Shown: piece by piece, positions 17,343-27,107 of the stretch | Position numbering within the stretch: the first letter of the stretch is position 1 | How the letters are laid out: each line of letters starts with the position of its first letter | Assembly (NCBI GenBank): GCA_937873375.1 | Contig: CALMWK010000061.1 | Coordinates: 1 to 54,945 of the forward strand | Reading direction: 5' to 3' | Source: Candidatus Bathyarchaeota archaeon | GTDB lineage: Archaea; Thermoproteota; Bathyarchaeia; Bathyarchaeales; Bathycorpusculaceae | Length of the DNA stretch: 54,945 nucleotides | Made by a program: the position numbers and the translations under genes | The notes under the pieces: generated by a model | What the model was told of the DNA's origin: nothing | The model's input: the letters and a program-made list of their open reading frames with translations, nothing else | The model's database searches: none

Positions 17343-19016
17343 ATGAGCAAGTTTCAAGACGTACGGTATTATTTGCTAGTTGCAGTAGTTGGTTTGCTAG
17401 CATCCTCCATCTCAATAGCGTTTTATCTGCTATACCTCCAAATTTGGAGTTTTACCCAAAGCATGCTCTCGTACTCAATTATTCTTATTTTGCCCTTGTC
17501 CTTTCTTGCCCTATGTGTGCCTTACTTTTTGGTGAAGCGTTTTGCAGACACAAAAGCCACTGGTTCAGGTACACACACAGTTTTAGAAGCGTACCATCTA
17601 AAGAACGGCGAAATAGACGAAAAAGACACACTGGTTAAACCAACCGCCGCAATGTTAACAATAGGATTGGGTGGAAGCGCTGGACCTGAAGGCCCAAGTT
17701 TCCTTGCAGGCGGAGGCATAGCTTCTGCCTTGTCCAAACGTTTAAAGATTAAACCTGAGTTACGCCGAAGACTGTTCATTGCGGGGGCTGCGGCAGGTTT
17801 AGCGGCTACATTTAGGACCCCGTTGACTGCTGTGCTTTTTGCACTTGAAATCCCCTACAAAAACGATTTGGACCGGGAAACTTTTATCGAGGCTGTCATC
17901 GCATCTGTTCCCGCGTATCTGCTGTCGGTGGCTGTGCTCGGCGTCGAACCGTTCTTTGGCGAAGTTATGAACATGCCCCTTTCGCTGTATGAAATTGGGC
18001 TCTCATTGTTATTAGGGTTGATTTGCGGTTTGTACGCGGTGTTCTTCACTAAAACGTTCTCTTGGACTGAACACATTGGAATCAGGCTGAAGAAGAAAAT
18101 CGGGAATTTCGGCTTGATACTAGTTGGCGCAGCAGTTCTCAGCGTTTCAGGAGTTTTCTCCATATACACCATAGGGATTGGGCTACATTTCGTCAGCGCG
18201 ATTATTCAGGGCACAACATTCAGCATGGTTGCGCTAATCGGAATTGTTTTACTCAAAACCTTCGCCACAGCCGCAACGTTGAATTTTGGAGGAAGCGGAG
18301 GGCTATTCTTTCCCACCATAGTAATAGGGGCAGGCATAGGATACATCTTCGCCTCAATTTTCAACATTAACTTAGCCGTGATGTTCATGGCTGTAGGTAT
18401 GGCGGCACTACTCGCTGGAACCCACAAAGTTCTCTTAACTCCTGTAGCCTTCGTCGTTGAAACGTTAGGCGGCGTATTCGCTATACCGGCGCTGCTCGCA
18501 AGCGGGGTAAGTCACCTAATTTCTGGAAAACACTCATTCTATCCTGTTCAGCCACAAACAAAACTGAAAACTGAAGAGTTGGCTCTTGAAAGATTCTTTT
18601 TGAAGGGCAAAGATTTGATTCCGGAAAAAATGAGGACAGTTACAGCTCTGGAAGTTATGACCAAGAACCCCATAGCCTTGCACCATGGGGTGGCAATTAG
18701 AGAAGCATTGGAAAAGTTTGAAGGAACGAAATTTAGAGTGCTGCCCATAATCGACGAGGACGCTCATGTTGTAGGCATTATTAATCTTGAAGACCTTGGA
18801 TGTGTTGACGTACACCGCCAAGGGATAAGCCTGTCTGAAACGGTGGTGCATAAACCAACACTTATCAGCGGAGAAACCACCCTAGAGCAGCTTGCTCAGC
18901 TTATGATGGAAACCCAGCAGGACCACGTGTTCGTAATCGATAGTAAAGAGGGCTTGATTGGTGTGATATCAGGTATAGATGTTGTCAAGAAAATCTTGGA
19001 ACTCTTGTCAGCATAA
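17343..19016 (+). CDS. CLC-type chloride channel/antiporter with C-terminal CBS pair
   Basis: GSAGPEGPSFLAGGGIAS, AAGLAATFRTPLTAVLFALE, GGSGGLFFPTIVIGAGIG; C-terminal CBS-like repeats. Confidence 0.93.
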   Translation: MSKFQDVRYYLLVAVVGLLASSISIAFYLLYLQIWSFTQSMLSYSIILILPLSFLALCVPYFLVKRFADTKATGSGTHTVLEAYHLKNGEIDEKDTLVKPTAAMLTIGLGGSAGPEGPSFLAGGGIASALSKRLKIKPELRRRLFIAGAAAGLAATFRTPLTAVLFALEIPYKNDLDRETFIEAVIASVPAYLLSVAVLGVEPFFGEVMNMPLSLYEIGLSLLLGLICGLYAVFFTKTFSWTEHIGIRLKKKIGNFGLILVGAAVLSVSGVFSIYTIGIGLHFVSAIIQGTTFSMVALIGIVLLKTFATAATLNFGGSGGLFFPTIVIGAGIGYIFASIFNINLAVMFMAVGMAALLAGTHKVLLTPVAFVVETLGGVFAIPALLASGVSHLISGKHSFYPVQPQTKLKTEELALERFFLKGKDLIPEKMRTVTALEVMTKNPIALHHGVAIREALEKFEGTKFRVLPIIDEDAHVVGIINLEDLGCVDVHRQGISLSETVVHKPTLISGETTLEQLAQLMMETQQDHVFVIDSKEGLIGVISGIDVVKKILELLSA

Positions 19017-19113
19017 AAATGAAGAAAAAACAATTGGTCCCGCAGAAGCCTATTTTACTTCACTTTAGCTTTTGCTTAAAAATTAATTAGTAAGTTGATA
19101 GTTTAGCATTGTA

Positions 19114-19605
19114 GTGTGTATCGTTATGACGAGAAAAGCAGTTATAATAATGGGTTCCGAAAGGGACTTGGATTTTTGCCGCGAGGTAGCCAAACACCTT
19201 AAAGCCTTAACAGTAGATTACGAGTTCCGCGTAGCTTCTGCACATAAAACTCCTGAGAAAGTCCTGGCAATCCTCAAAGAGTTCGCGAACGAGAAAGTCG
19301 TCTACGTAACCGTTGCTGGACGCTCCAACGCGCTGAGCGCTTTTGTTGACTCCAACACCACAAAACCAGTCATCGCATGTCCACCTTACTCGGACAAATA
19401 CGGCGGAGCAGACATCTACTCTTCTCTCAGAGTACCAAGCGGCGTAGGCACAGTAGTAACAATTGAGCCTGACGGCGCAGCAGTTGCAGTTGCAAAAATC
19501 TTCGCGGTCGAAGATAAAGAACTGGAAAAAGCAGTGAAGAAGTACCAGCTGGACAAGAAAGAAGAAATCGAAAAAGCTGACGAGACAATCAAAAGAATGA
19601 AATAG
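19114..19605 (+). CDS. purE: AIR carboxylase PurE, class II-like
   Basis: VIIMGSERDLDFCREVAKHL, RVASAHKTPEKV, VAGRSNALSAFVDSNTTKPVIACPPYSDKYGGADIYSSLRVPSGVG. Confidence 0.92.
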   Translation: MCIVMTRKAVIIMGSERDLDFCREVAKHLKALTVDYEFRVASAHKTPEKVLAILKEFANEKVVYVTVAGRSNALSAFVDSNTTKPVIACPPYSDKYGGADIYSSLRVPSGVGTVVTIEPDGAAVAVAKIFAVEDKELEKAVKKYQLDKKEEIEKADETIKRMK

Positions 19606-19661
19606 CCCGATTCGCCTTTACATTCGGTCCTTATCTACATATGTCTATTGGGGAGTAATTC

Positions 19662-21245
19662 ATGACACACGAGTCTGAAAGAAAAATTCCGCGAACCATG
19701 TCCACTCAGCACCCTGACAACGCCAACACCCCAGAATGGAGCAACGACGAAATCATCAACGGAAACGCAGAGGTCTTTGAAGCCTTCTACGCTTACAATG
19801 CTCTGGGTTGTCAGGAAGTTATGTGGGACTCCGAGGGAAAAGACACAGACACACGTGTGGTAAGAAAACTTGTCCAAAAACACTGGGACTACTTTGCAGG
19901 ACACACCATAGGCGAAGATGTCTACTTAACATACCGCATCCCCAACCCTCAAATCGAGGGTGCAGAAAGAAAATACATCGTAGAAACCCTGCAAAACATC
20001 CCTGTAGCCCACGACGTAGCATCCTTAGCCTACAAAAGAGAAGTAACACCGATTTTTGAGGTAATCTTGCCTTTCACCACAAACGCCAAAGAACTCATAC
20101 TGCTTTTCAACTACTACAAAAAATCCATAGTTGCAGACGAAGACGTAACCCTCTATGAAAACATAAAAACAAAAGACTGGCTCGGCGCTTTCAAACCCAA
20201 AACCATAGAAGTAATACCGCTAGTCGAAGACTTCAACGGCATCTTACACGTCGACAAGATAGTTAGCCCCTACATCGAAGCGATTAAACCCAAACACCTA
20301 AGAGTCTTCATTGCAAGGTCCGACCCCGCACTAAACTATGGACTCTTATGCGCGGTTTTACTCTCCAAAATAGCGCTCAGCAAACTCAAAACAGTAGAAA
20401 AAGAGCACAAGGTAGAGATACATCCTATACTTGGGGTTGGTTCAAGACCTTTCAGAGGGCACCTTTCCCCAGACAACGTTGACAACTTCTTGCAAGAATA
20501 CAAAGGGTTATCAACGGTGACAGTTCAGTCAGCTTTCCGATACGACTACCCAACCGAACAAGTCAAAGAATGCATACAAATCCTCAACCAGAGACTCCCA
20601 AACGGAGAACCCACACCCATAGACCAGCAAGAAGAAAAAATTCTGCTAAGCATACTTGACAAGTGCAAGCTACAGTATGAAAACGAGATTGAGCCGTTAG
20701 CGCCCTTCATCAACTGTGTTGCATCCTATGTTCCTCAACGAAGAGCACGAAAACTCCACATTGGACTCTTCGGTTACAGCAGATGCGTAGCAGGCGTGTG
20801 CCTACCACGAGCAATTGCTTTTTCCGCTGCACTCTACAGCATCGGGCTACCTCCGGAATTCATAGGCATGAAAGCATTAACAAAATTAAACGACGCTGAA
20901 TGGAAACTGCTGCGGAAGTTTTACGTGAAAATGGGGCATGACCTGAACTCTATTGGCGAGTACGTTTCTTGGGGAAACCTGAAAATGCTCATGGAAATGA
21001 GCCATAAAGCAGCTAAAAGAGCAGGTATGAACGAAGAGAAACTGAGAGAGGCTCTTTTAAACAGTTTAGAGGACTTAAAAACGGTGGAAGAGAAATTGTC
21101 AGTTAAGCTTGGACCAAAAGGCGTCAGCCAAAGAAAGCACGAGAACTTCACCAACAACTTCCTGATTTCCCTAATTGAACACGAAGACGTTGAAGCCAGA
21201 AAAGCCCTCTCAGAAGCCGCGAAACTACGCAGATGTCTGGGCTAA
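19662..21245 (+). CDS. ppcA: archaeal-type phosphoenolpyruvate carboxylase
   Basis: IPRTMSTQHPDNANTPEW, VFIARSDPALNYG, GVGSRPFRGHLSPDNV, VQSAFRYDYP. Confidence 0.95.
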   Translation: MTHESERKIPRTMSTQHPDNANTPEWSNDEIINGNAEVFEAFYAYNALGCQEVMWDSEGKDTDTRVVRKLVQKHWDYFAGHTIGEDVYLTYRIPNPQIEGAERKYIVETLQNIPVAHDVASLAYKREVTPIFEVILPFTTNAKELILLFNYYKKSIVADEDVTLYENIKTKDWLGAFKPKTIEVIPLVEDFNGILHVDKIVSPYIEAIKPKHLRVFIARSDPALNYGLLCAVLLSKIALSKLKTVEKEHKVEIHPILGVGSRPFRGHLSPDNVDNFLQEYKGLSTVTVQSAFRYDYPTEQVKECIQILNQRLPNGEPTPIDQQEEKILLSILDKCKLQYENEIEPLAPFINCVASYVPQRRARKLHIGLFGYSRCVAGVCLPRAIAFSAALYSIGLPPEFIGMKALTKLNDAEWKLLRKFYVKMGHDLNSIGEYVSWGNLKMLMEMSHKAAKRAGMNEEKLREALLNSLEDLKTVEEKLSVKLGPKGVSQRKHENFTNNFLISLIEHEDVEARKALSEAAKLRRCLG

Positions 21246-21292
21246 AAAATAAATTGATATAAAGCTTAGAAGAATACTCCTCAACAGCAGAG

Positions 21293-22357
21293 TTGAGTCT
21301 ATCTATGGGCAGCGTCAAAGACCTTGAAGTAATTAAGAAACCTACTCCTGAAGCAATGGGCACAGGAATATTCCACTTTTCTGACCGATACTCCGTTTTC
21401 GACTGGGGCGAAATGCCCGACCACATCGACAAGAAAGGCGAAGCCCTTGCTCTGATGGGCGCCTACTGCTTTGAGCGGCTGGAAGAGAAATGCGTCAGAA
21501 CCCACTACAAGGGCTTAGTTGGCGCTGATGGAAAAACAGTCACTTTCAAAGAGCTGAAGAAACCCAGCAGCATCATGGAAGTCTGCTTGGTAAGTGTGTA
21601 CCGACCTGAAACCTGCGTGGAACAGGGCAAACTCATCTACAATTACAGCGCGTACACGGCGAACCTGAAAAACTGCCTCATCCCACTTGAAATAATCTAC
21701 CGCAACGGTTTACCTGAAGGCTCCAGCGTATTCAAGCGACTAGAACAGGGAAAAGTAACTCCAAAAGACCTCGGCTTAGACCACTACCCCACACCGGGGG
21801 AACATTTCACAAAACCCATATTTGATGTGAGCACTAAACTGGAAGAAACCGACCGCTACCTCGCATGGGAAGAAGCTACAAAAATTGCCGGACTAACCAA
21901 TATCGAAACCGCCGCTGTGAAAGTGGTTCTTGCAAAAGTTAATGAAACCATTAACGAAATTGCCGCCAAAGCGGGGCTTGTCAACGAAGACGGCAAAATC
22001 GAGCTTGCTCTTGATAGCCAAAGACGCCTCATGGTTGTCGATGTCGTCGGAACCTTGGACGAGTGCAGGTTCACTCTGGGCGGGTTCCATGTAAGTAAAG
22101 AAGTTGCCAGACAATTCTACAAGAAAACCCAGTGGTACAAGGACGCGGAAGAAGCCAAGAAAACCGCCGAAGCAAAAGGCATCAAAGACTGGAAGTCCCT
22201 GTGTAAGTCGCAGCCGCCCAAACTTGACCCGCAGTTGAAGGCAATCATTAGTGAGATGTACACTTCAGCGGCTAACGAGATGACGGGGCGCAAATTTTTT
22301 GATTCGCCAAAACTGGCTGAAGTCGTCAAGAAGTATAAGGATTACATGGGCGAGTAA
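21293..22357 (+). CDS. purC: SAICAR synthase PurC
   Basis: FSDRYSVFDWGEMPDHIDKKGEALALMGAYCFERLE; PLEIIYRNGLPEGSS; likely start ATG 21305 (MGSVKDL). Confidence 0.92.
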   Translation: MSLSMGSVKDLEVIKKPTPEAMGTGIFHFSDRYSVFDWGEMPDHIDKKGEALALMGAYCFERLEEKCVRTHYKGLVGADGKTVTFKELKKPSSIMEVCLVSVYRPETCVEQGKLIYNYSAYTANLKNCLIPLEIIYRNGLPEGSSVFKRLEQGKVTPKDLGLDHYPTPGEHFTKPIFDVSTKLEETDRYLAWEEATKIAGLTNIETAAVKVVLAKVNETINEIAAKAGLVNEDGKIELALDSQRRLMVVDVVGTLDECRFTLGGFHVSKEVARQFYKKTQWYKDAEEAKKTAEAKGIKDWKSLCKSQPPKLDPQLKAIISEMYTSAANEMTGRKFFDSPKLAEVVKKYKDYMGE

Positions 22358-22359
22358 GA

Positions 22360-23457
22360 ATGATGCAAAGCAAAATTAAAGAAACCCTAAAAGGATACGA
22401 CCCGCAGAAAGTGCGCATAGGCGTACTCGGTAGCCACTCGGCGCTGGAAATCGCTGCAGGCGCAAAGCAGGAAGGCTTCGAAACCGTGGTTGTCTGCCAA
22501 AAGGGCAGGGAAAAAACCTACACCAAATACTACAGTAACATATTTGACCACGTTATGATTCTGGAAAAGTTCAGCGGCATCACCAAACCAGATGTAGTTG
22601 AACAGCTGACCAAATGGAACACGATTTTTGTGCCCAACCGCTCGTTTAGCGTGTATGCAGGCTACGAAGCAATCGAAGAAAAATTCGCTGTTCCCCTCAT
22701 GGGCAACAGGTACATGCTCAAAACCGAAGAACGCACTGCACCGCGGAACCAGCTGTGGCTGCTCCAGAAAGCAGGAATACGCCTGCCCAGAGCTTTCAAG
22801 TCGCCCAAAGAGATAGACCGTTTGGTAATTGTTAAGGTTCCTGAGAAGGAACGCACCATCGAACGCGCCTTCTTCTACGCTTCCTCACCTGAGGAGTATG
22901 AGAAGAAATCTGAAGAACGCATACACAAGGGCATAATTACCCGTGACGCCCTAAAAGAAGCCGTCATCGAAGAGTACGTCATAGGCGCCAAATTCAACGC
23001 TAACTACTTCTGGTCACCCCTAACCGACGAAATAGACCTGCTGGGTTTTGACAAGCGGGTGCAGACGGACCTTGACGGCATCTTAGACTTGCCCGCCAAA
23101 GAACAACTGGAACTGGGCATACCAACACAGAACATCGAAATCGGACACATGGGCGTAACCATGCGCGAAAGCCAAATAGAAAAAATCTTTGAAGCCGCCG
23201 AATGCTTCGTAGAAACATGCAAAAAAGAGTACCCGCCAGGCATGATTGGCTTGTTTGCCCTGCAGGGTGCGATAACGAAGGATTTGGAGTTTTACGTTTT
23301 CGACGTTAGCCCCAGAGTGCCAGGCTGCCCCTGCGTGGAACCCACCTCGCCTTACATGAAGTACAAGTACGGCACTGAAGTTGGTCCTGGCAAACGTGTG
23401 GCTATGGAGATTAAACGTGCCCTCAGAAAGGGGCGTCTTGACGAAGTGGTAACATGA
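22360..23457 (+). CDS. purP: formate-dependent FAICAR synthetase PurP family
   Basis: GVLGSHSALEIAAGAKQEGFETVVVCQKGREKTY; FVPNRSFSVYAGYEAIE; PGMIGLFALQGAITKDLEFYVFDVSPRVPGCPC. Confidence 0.93.
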   Translation: MMQSKIKETLKGYDPQKVRIGVLGSHSALEIAAGAKQEGFETVVVCQKGREKTYTKYYSNIFDHVMILEKFSGITKPDVVEQLTKWNTIFVPNRSFSVYAGYEAIEEKFAVPLMGNRYMLKTEERTAPRNQLWLLQKAGIRLPRAFKSPKEIDRLVIVKVPEKERTIERAFFYASSPEEYEKKSEERIHKGIITRDALKEAVIEEYVIGAKFNANYFWSPLTDEIDLLGFDKRVQTDLDGILDLPAKEQLELGIPTQNIEIGHMGVTMRESQIEKIFEAAECFVETCKKEYPPGMIGLFALQGAITKDLEFYVFDVSPRVPGCPCVEPTSPYMKYKYGTEVGPGKRVAMEIKRALRKGRLDEVVT

Positions 23458-24539
23458 TAGAAACCGCGGACATGGGCAAAATCCTCGAAAAATACGACCA
23501 GAAAAAGATAGCCATAGGCACGCTGGGTTCGCATTCTTCGCTGAACATTTTCAAAGGCGCACGGGAAGAGGGCTTTCGAACGGTGTGCGTCTGCAAAGAA
23601 AAAGACGTCATAATGTACCAGAAATTCCCCCTCGTCGACGAATTGATAATCGTCAAAGACTTCACGGAGCTACTGACCAAACCGCTTCAAGAGAAACTGC
23701 GCAAACTCAACGTCGTGTTGATTCCTCACGGTTCCTTCACCGCGTACCTTAGCACCGAAGAGCTCCAGAACAGCCTCATGGTGCCCATGTTTGGAAACCG
23801 CAAACTCCTCGACTGGGAAGCAAACCGCAAAAGCCAAGAAGACTGGCTCCGCCAAGCAGGACTCCGACTACCCGCCACATTCAAAACTCCCGAGGACATT
23901 GACCGCTTAATCATCGCGAAGTTGCCAGGTGCAAAAGGCGGCAGAGGCTACTTCTTAGCTAACTCGCCCAAAACGTTCTACAAGAAGTTCAAAGAAATGG
24001 TCAAACGCGGCTTGCTGCAAGGAGACGACGTAGACAAAATTCATTTGCAGGAGTATGCGTTGGGCGTGAACGTTTACCCCAGCTACTTTAGCAGCATAAT
24101 CCAAGATGACGTGGAGTTTTTGGCAGTTGACAGGCGCTACGAATCCGCTGTGGATTCTATAGGTAAGATTCCTGCAAGCCAGCAACTGGACATAGACGTA
24201 AACCCCACCTACACCGTAGTAGGCAACTTCCCCATAGTACTCCGCGAATCGCTGCTGCCTGAGTTGATGCGGATGGGTGACAACGTGCACAAGAAAGCGC
24301 GGGAACTGGCGCCTCCAGGCATCATTGGACCCTTCTGCCTCGAAACCGTCATAACGGATGACTTGAAGATTTTCACGTTCGAAATTTCAGCGCGCATCGT
24401 GGCTGGAACAAACATAGGCATCGGCACTTCGCCTTACGCTTACCTGCGGTACGGCGAGAACGTGTATATGGGCAGACGCATAGCCATGGAAATCAAAGAA
24501 GCCATCAAACAGAAGAGGCTCCACGAAATCGCTGTGTAG
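23454..24539 (+). CDS. purP: PurP-family paralog
   Basis: GTLGSHSSLNIFKGAREEGFRTVCVCKEKD; PPGIIGPFCLETVITDDLKIFTFEISARIVAGTNIG; overlaps upstream purP stop by 4 nt. Confidence 0.92.
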   Translation: MIETADMGKILEKYDQKKIAIGTLGSHSSLNIFKGAREEGFRTVCVCKEKDVIMYQKFPLVDELIIVKDFTELLTKPLQEKLRKLNVVLIPHGSFTAYLSTEELQNSLMVPMFGNRKLLDWEANRKSQEDWLRQAGLRLPATFKTPEDIDRLIIAKLPGAKGGRGYFLANSPKTFYKKFKEMVKRGLLQGDDVDKIHLQEYALGVNVYPSYFSSIIQDDVEFLAVDRRYESAVDSIGKIPASQQLDIDVNPTYTVVGNFPIVLRESLLPELMRMGDNVHKKARELAPPGIIGPFCLETVITDDLKIFTFEISARIVAGTNIGIGTSPYAYLRYGENVYMGRRIAMEIKEAIKQKRLHEIAV

Positions 24540-24550
24540 ACGCAGCAGAC

Positions 24551-25342
24551 TTAACGCAGACAATTAGCCACTATTTTCTCAAAGTTTTCTCGGGACCTGC
24601 CTCTCCTGTAGCTCTTCAGCGCATCAATAATTTCTTTTTTATCCCTTTCACCGAGCACCTCAGCAACTGCTTGGGCTACTTCGCCTGCGCCTGAAAAAAG
24701 GAAATTGCATATGGCTGTGACGTTGGCTGGTTTTCGGGTGTCGCTGGCGGTTTCAAAATCGATAAGCCACGGCTTGCAGTCGTGGTCGATGATGACGTGT
24801 TTGGGTGCTTTGCTCAGTTCCCCATGGTCCAAACCCGCTTCGTCCAGCCGATAGCACTGCTCCAAAACTTCGCCCAACACCTTCTGCACCAGTTTTTTTT
24901 CTTTTTGTGTTTTGAGCCAGTTGGGTAGGTGGTCGCCGTCGATAAGTTGCGTCAACAAGAAGTTTTTGCTTGCCCCAACCAGTTTCGGTCCAACGTCCAC
25001 GGCGTTGGTTTTTGAGAGCATCTGTGCTTCATGCAGCAGGTCAGGTCGGTCAGCATCCATTCTGAGAATCTTCAGAGCCACCCTCTGCCCGTTCAAATGT
25101 GCAATCACAACCATGCCGACAAAGCCCTTGCCCAAGATAGGCACCCGAACCCCGAAAGCGCTGGCGTTTCCTGAGAACTCAACCGCCACTGCTCCGAGGC
25201 TTTGGAGTTCTTCAATGCGGCTTTTGAGTTCGGCTTCGTTGGGTTTAGGAAAGCACAGAACAGAAGCGTAAGGTTCCTGCGTCAACTGTTCCACGGGAAC
25301 TACCAAGGGGTTTTTCAAATAGGCTTTTCTCCACTTCAACAA
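24551..25342 (-). CDS. archaeal RIO/ABC1-like Ser/Thr protein kinase
   Basis: GKGFVGMVVIAHLNGQRVALKILRMDADR, LDHGELSKAPKHVIIDHDCKPWLIDFETAS. Confidence 0.8.
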   Translation of the reverse strand: MLKWRKAYLKNPLVVPVEQLTQEPYASVLCFPKPNEAELKSRIEELQSLGAVAVEFSGNASAFGVRVPILGKGFVGMVVIAHLNGQRVALKILRMDADRPDLLHEAQMLSKTNAVDVGPKLVGASKNFLLTQLIDGDHLPNWLKTQKEKKLVQKVLGEVLEQCYRLDEAGLDHGELSKAPKHVIIDHDCKPWLIDFETASDTRKPANVTAICNFLFSGAGEVAQAVAEVLGERDKKEIIDALKSYRRGRSRENFEKIVANCLR

Positions 25343-25460
25343 ACGCCTGTGTAACGCACGCAGATTATTTAGCAGTCACCTTTAAAGTTTGACCTGTGTC
25401 CCCTTTACGGACAAAAGAAGTCCCGCCGTAGATTCATCTTGCAGGCGTTTTGTGTCAAAT

Positions 25461-25501
25461 AATCTTTACAAACAGGCTTTTAGGCAAACCAAACAATATA
25501 G
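25461..25501 (+). promoter_or_regulatory. candidate promoter box AATCTTTACAAACA...AACAATATAG
   Basis: Shared with 29725-29765 upstream of another propeller protein. Confidence 0.45.
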
Positions 25502-25519
25502 CTGATTGGTGGCTGCGGC

Positions 25520-26956
25520 ATGAACAGGAGTTTAGCATTGTCCCTTGTGGCAGCGTTAATTTCGATTATCCTTGTGGCCTCATTTGTGGCATACGAATTA
25601 GGTTTCAAGAACTCAAGCCCTCCTTCCAGCGCTACACCTCAGCCGACAATTCCGTCTAGTGCTACACCGCAACCAACCATTACGCCTAGTGCCTCACCAG
25701 AGCCAACAACAACCCCTGACACTCCTTTTGGCGTTCTTTGGCAGAGTCCCATAGAGCACTTTGCAAATTCCTTTACGGTCGACGAAGGAAAAGTGTTTAC
25801 GATCGATGAGACAGGTGATTTATACTGTTTTGATAGCCAAAATGGCATGTCCCTTTGGAATAGCACTGCTGGATATTACCGTTCTCGTGGGTTAGTAGTA
25901 TCTGGAAGTCGGGTTTATGCTGGTTTTGGAGGACGTCGAGTTGGTTGCTTAGATAAGAATACTGGAGTGCTGCACTGGATTATCAAGAAGGAAACAGACG
26001 AGATTTTTAACGAATCACCTCAAATCCGCGTTAAGGACGGGCGATTATATGCCACAGCCGATGGCGTTGGTGCCTATGATGCAATTACTGGGGAGCTTCT
26101 ATGGCAAGAAACCTTTGGACGTATAGTGAGTTTGAATGGGACTTGGTCGGTGAGTGGGCTTACCTTGTACGGTGACATAGTTGACGGCAATTGCATTTAT
26201 GCGACAGCGGCTACAGAGGGAGATTACTCAAGAATGTATTTCTTAAAGTTAGATACGGATAATGGAGGTGTCATTTGGCGAAGCATTGTTACTTGGGACG
26301 GAACAGTAATTACTTTTGGTGTTCGTTTTGTTCCGAGCGTTTTGGCAAGTAGTCAGGGCAAAATCATTATAGGGAACATGTGGAGTGGCAGCTCGCTTTT
26401 GTGTTTAGATTCCAATACTGGTAAAAAGCTTTGGAGCATGGATGTAGGGGCAGCTATTTACAGTCCGACTGTCTACAATAATTTGTTACTGTTTTCAGCA
26501 TCAGACGGATACGTCTACGCGGTAAATTTTGCAAACGGCACCGTTGCATGGAAAACCAACGTGGACACCCAGAACCTATTCTCTGTTCCAGACAATTATG
26601 CTTCTCCAAGTCTCTACGTTGACACCCAAAATCAGCGACTGTTCTGGAGTTTTGGAGCAAAACAAGTCGAATCAGGCAATTACACTGGAACATTATGCAG
26701 CCTTGACCTAGCCCATGGCAACGTGATTTGGACGAGGCAGATTCCGACATCGAGCAACGGCTTAGTTGTTAACAATGATAAAATCTTCTTAACTGGCGGT
26801 GGTCTTTGGATTTTTAACGCGTCAACAGGTGACTTAGTTCAGAGTCAACAGTTTGACCACTACGTTTTGCCGCCAATCGTTCTTGGCAACAGAACGTTCG
26901 TGGTTGCAGACCTCTGGCTTTTCGCCTACGGGCAATCTAAAGAAACCAACGCATAA
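25520..26956 (+). CDS. membrane-anchored PQQ-like beta-propeller protein
   Basis: N-terminal signal/TM, SSATPQPTITPS linker, repeated YCFDSQNGMSLW, VGCLDKNTGVLHW, LCLDSNTGKKLWSMD. Confidence 0.88.
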   Translation: MNRSLALSLVAALISIILVASFVAYELGFKNSSPPSSATPQPTIPSSATPQPTITPSASPEPTTTPDTPFGVLWQSPIEHFANSFTVDEGKVFTIDETGDLYCFDSQNGMSLWNSTAGYYRSRGLVVSGSRVYAGFGGRRVGCLDKNTGVLHWIIKKETDEIFNESPQIRVKDGRLYATADGVGAYDAITGELLWQETFGRIVSLNGTWSVSGLTLYGDIVDGNCIYATAATEGDYSRMYFLKLDTDNGGVIWRSIVTWDGTVITFGVRFVPSVLASSQGKIIIGNMWSGSSLLCLDSNTGKKLWSMDVGAAIYSPTVYNNLLLFSASDGYVYAVNFANGTVAWKTNVDTQNLFSVPDNYASPSLYVDTQNQRLFWSFGAKQVESGNYTGTLCSLDLAHGNVIWTRQIPTSSNGLVVNNDKIFLTGGGLWIFNASTGDLVQSQQFDHYVLPPIVLGNRTFVVADLWLFAYGQSKETNA

Positions 26957-27030
26957 AGCGACAAATATTACTATTATGTTATTGTTGGTCTTAACGTTCT
27001 CAGAACCCAGTTCGGATCCAGCGGGGATTT

Positions 27031-27073
27031 GTTCCTGTAGGGGAACAATTTGTTCTTGAGTGAGAGTTAATAG
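27031..27073 (+). promoter_or_regulatory. tandem 16-bp inverted-repeat operators (27031-27046, 27052-27067) abutting TATA-like TTAATAG
   Basis: GTTCCTGTAGGGGAAC-aattt-GTTCTTGAGTGAGAGT-taatag; same arrangement at 43729. Confidence 0.65.
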
Positions 27074-27107
27074 TCACTTTTGCCACGAATGTGCTACGGT
27101 GCATTAA

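Noticed and set aside
25620-25720. Short tandem repeats (agygctacaccrcarccraca)
   Set aside because: They encode the SSATPQPTI Thr/Pro linker; no CRISPR-like spacers. No CRISPR array seen anywhere in the window.
25639-25866. 75-aa minus ORF
   Set aside because: Antisense shadow of the linker and first repeats of the PQQ-propeller gene.
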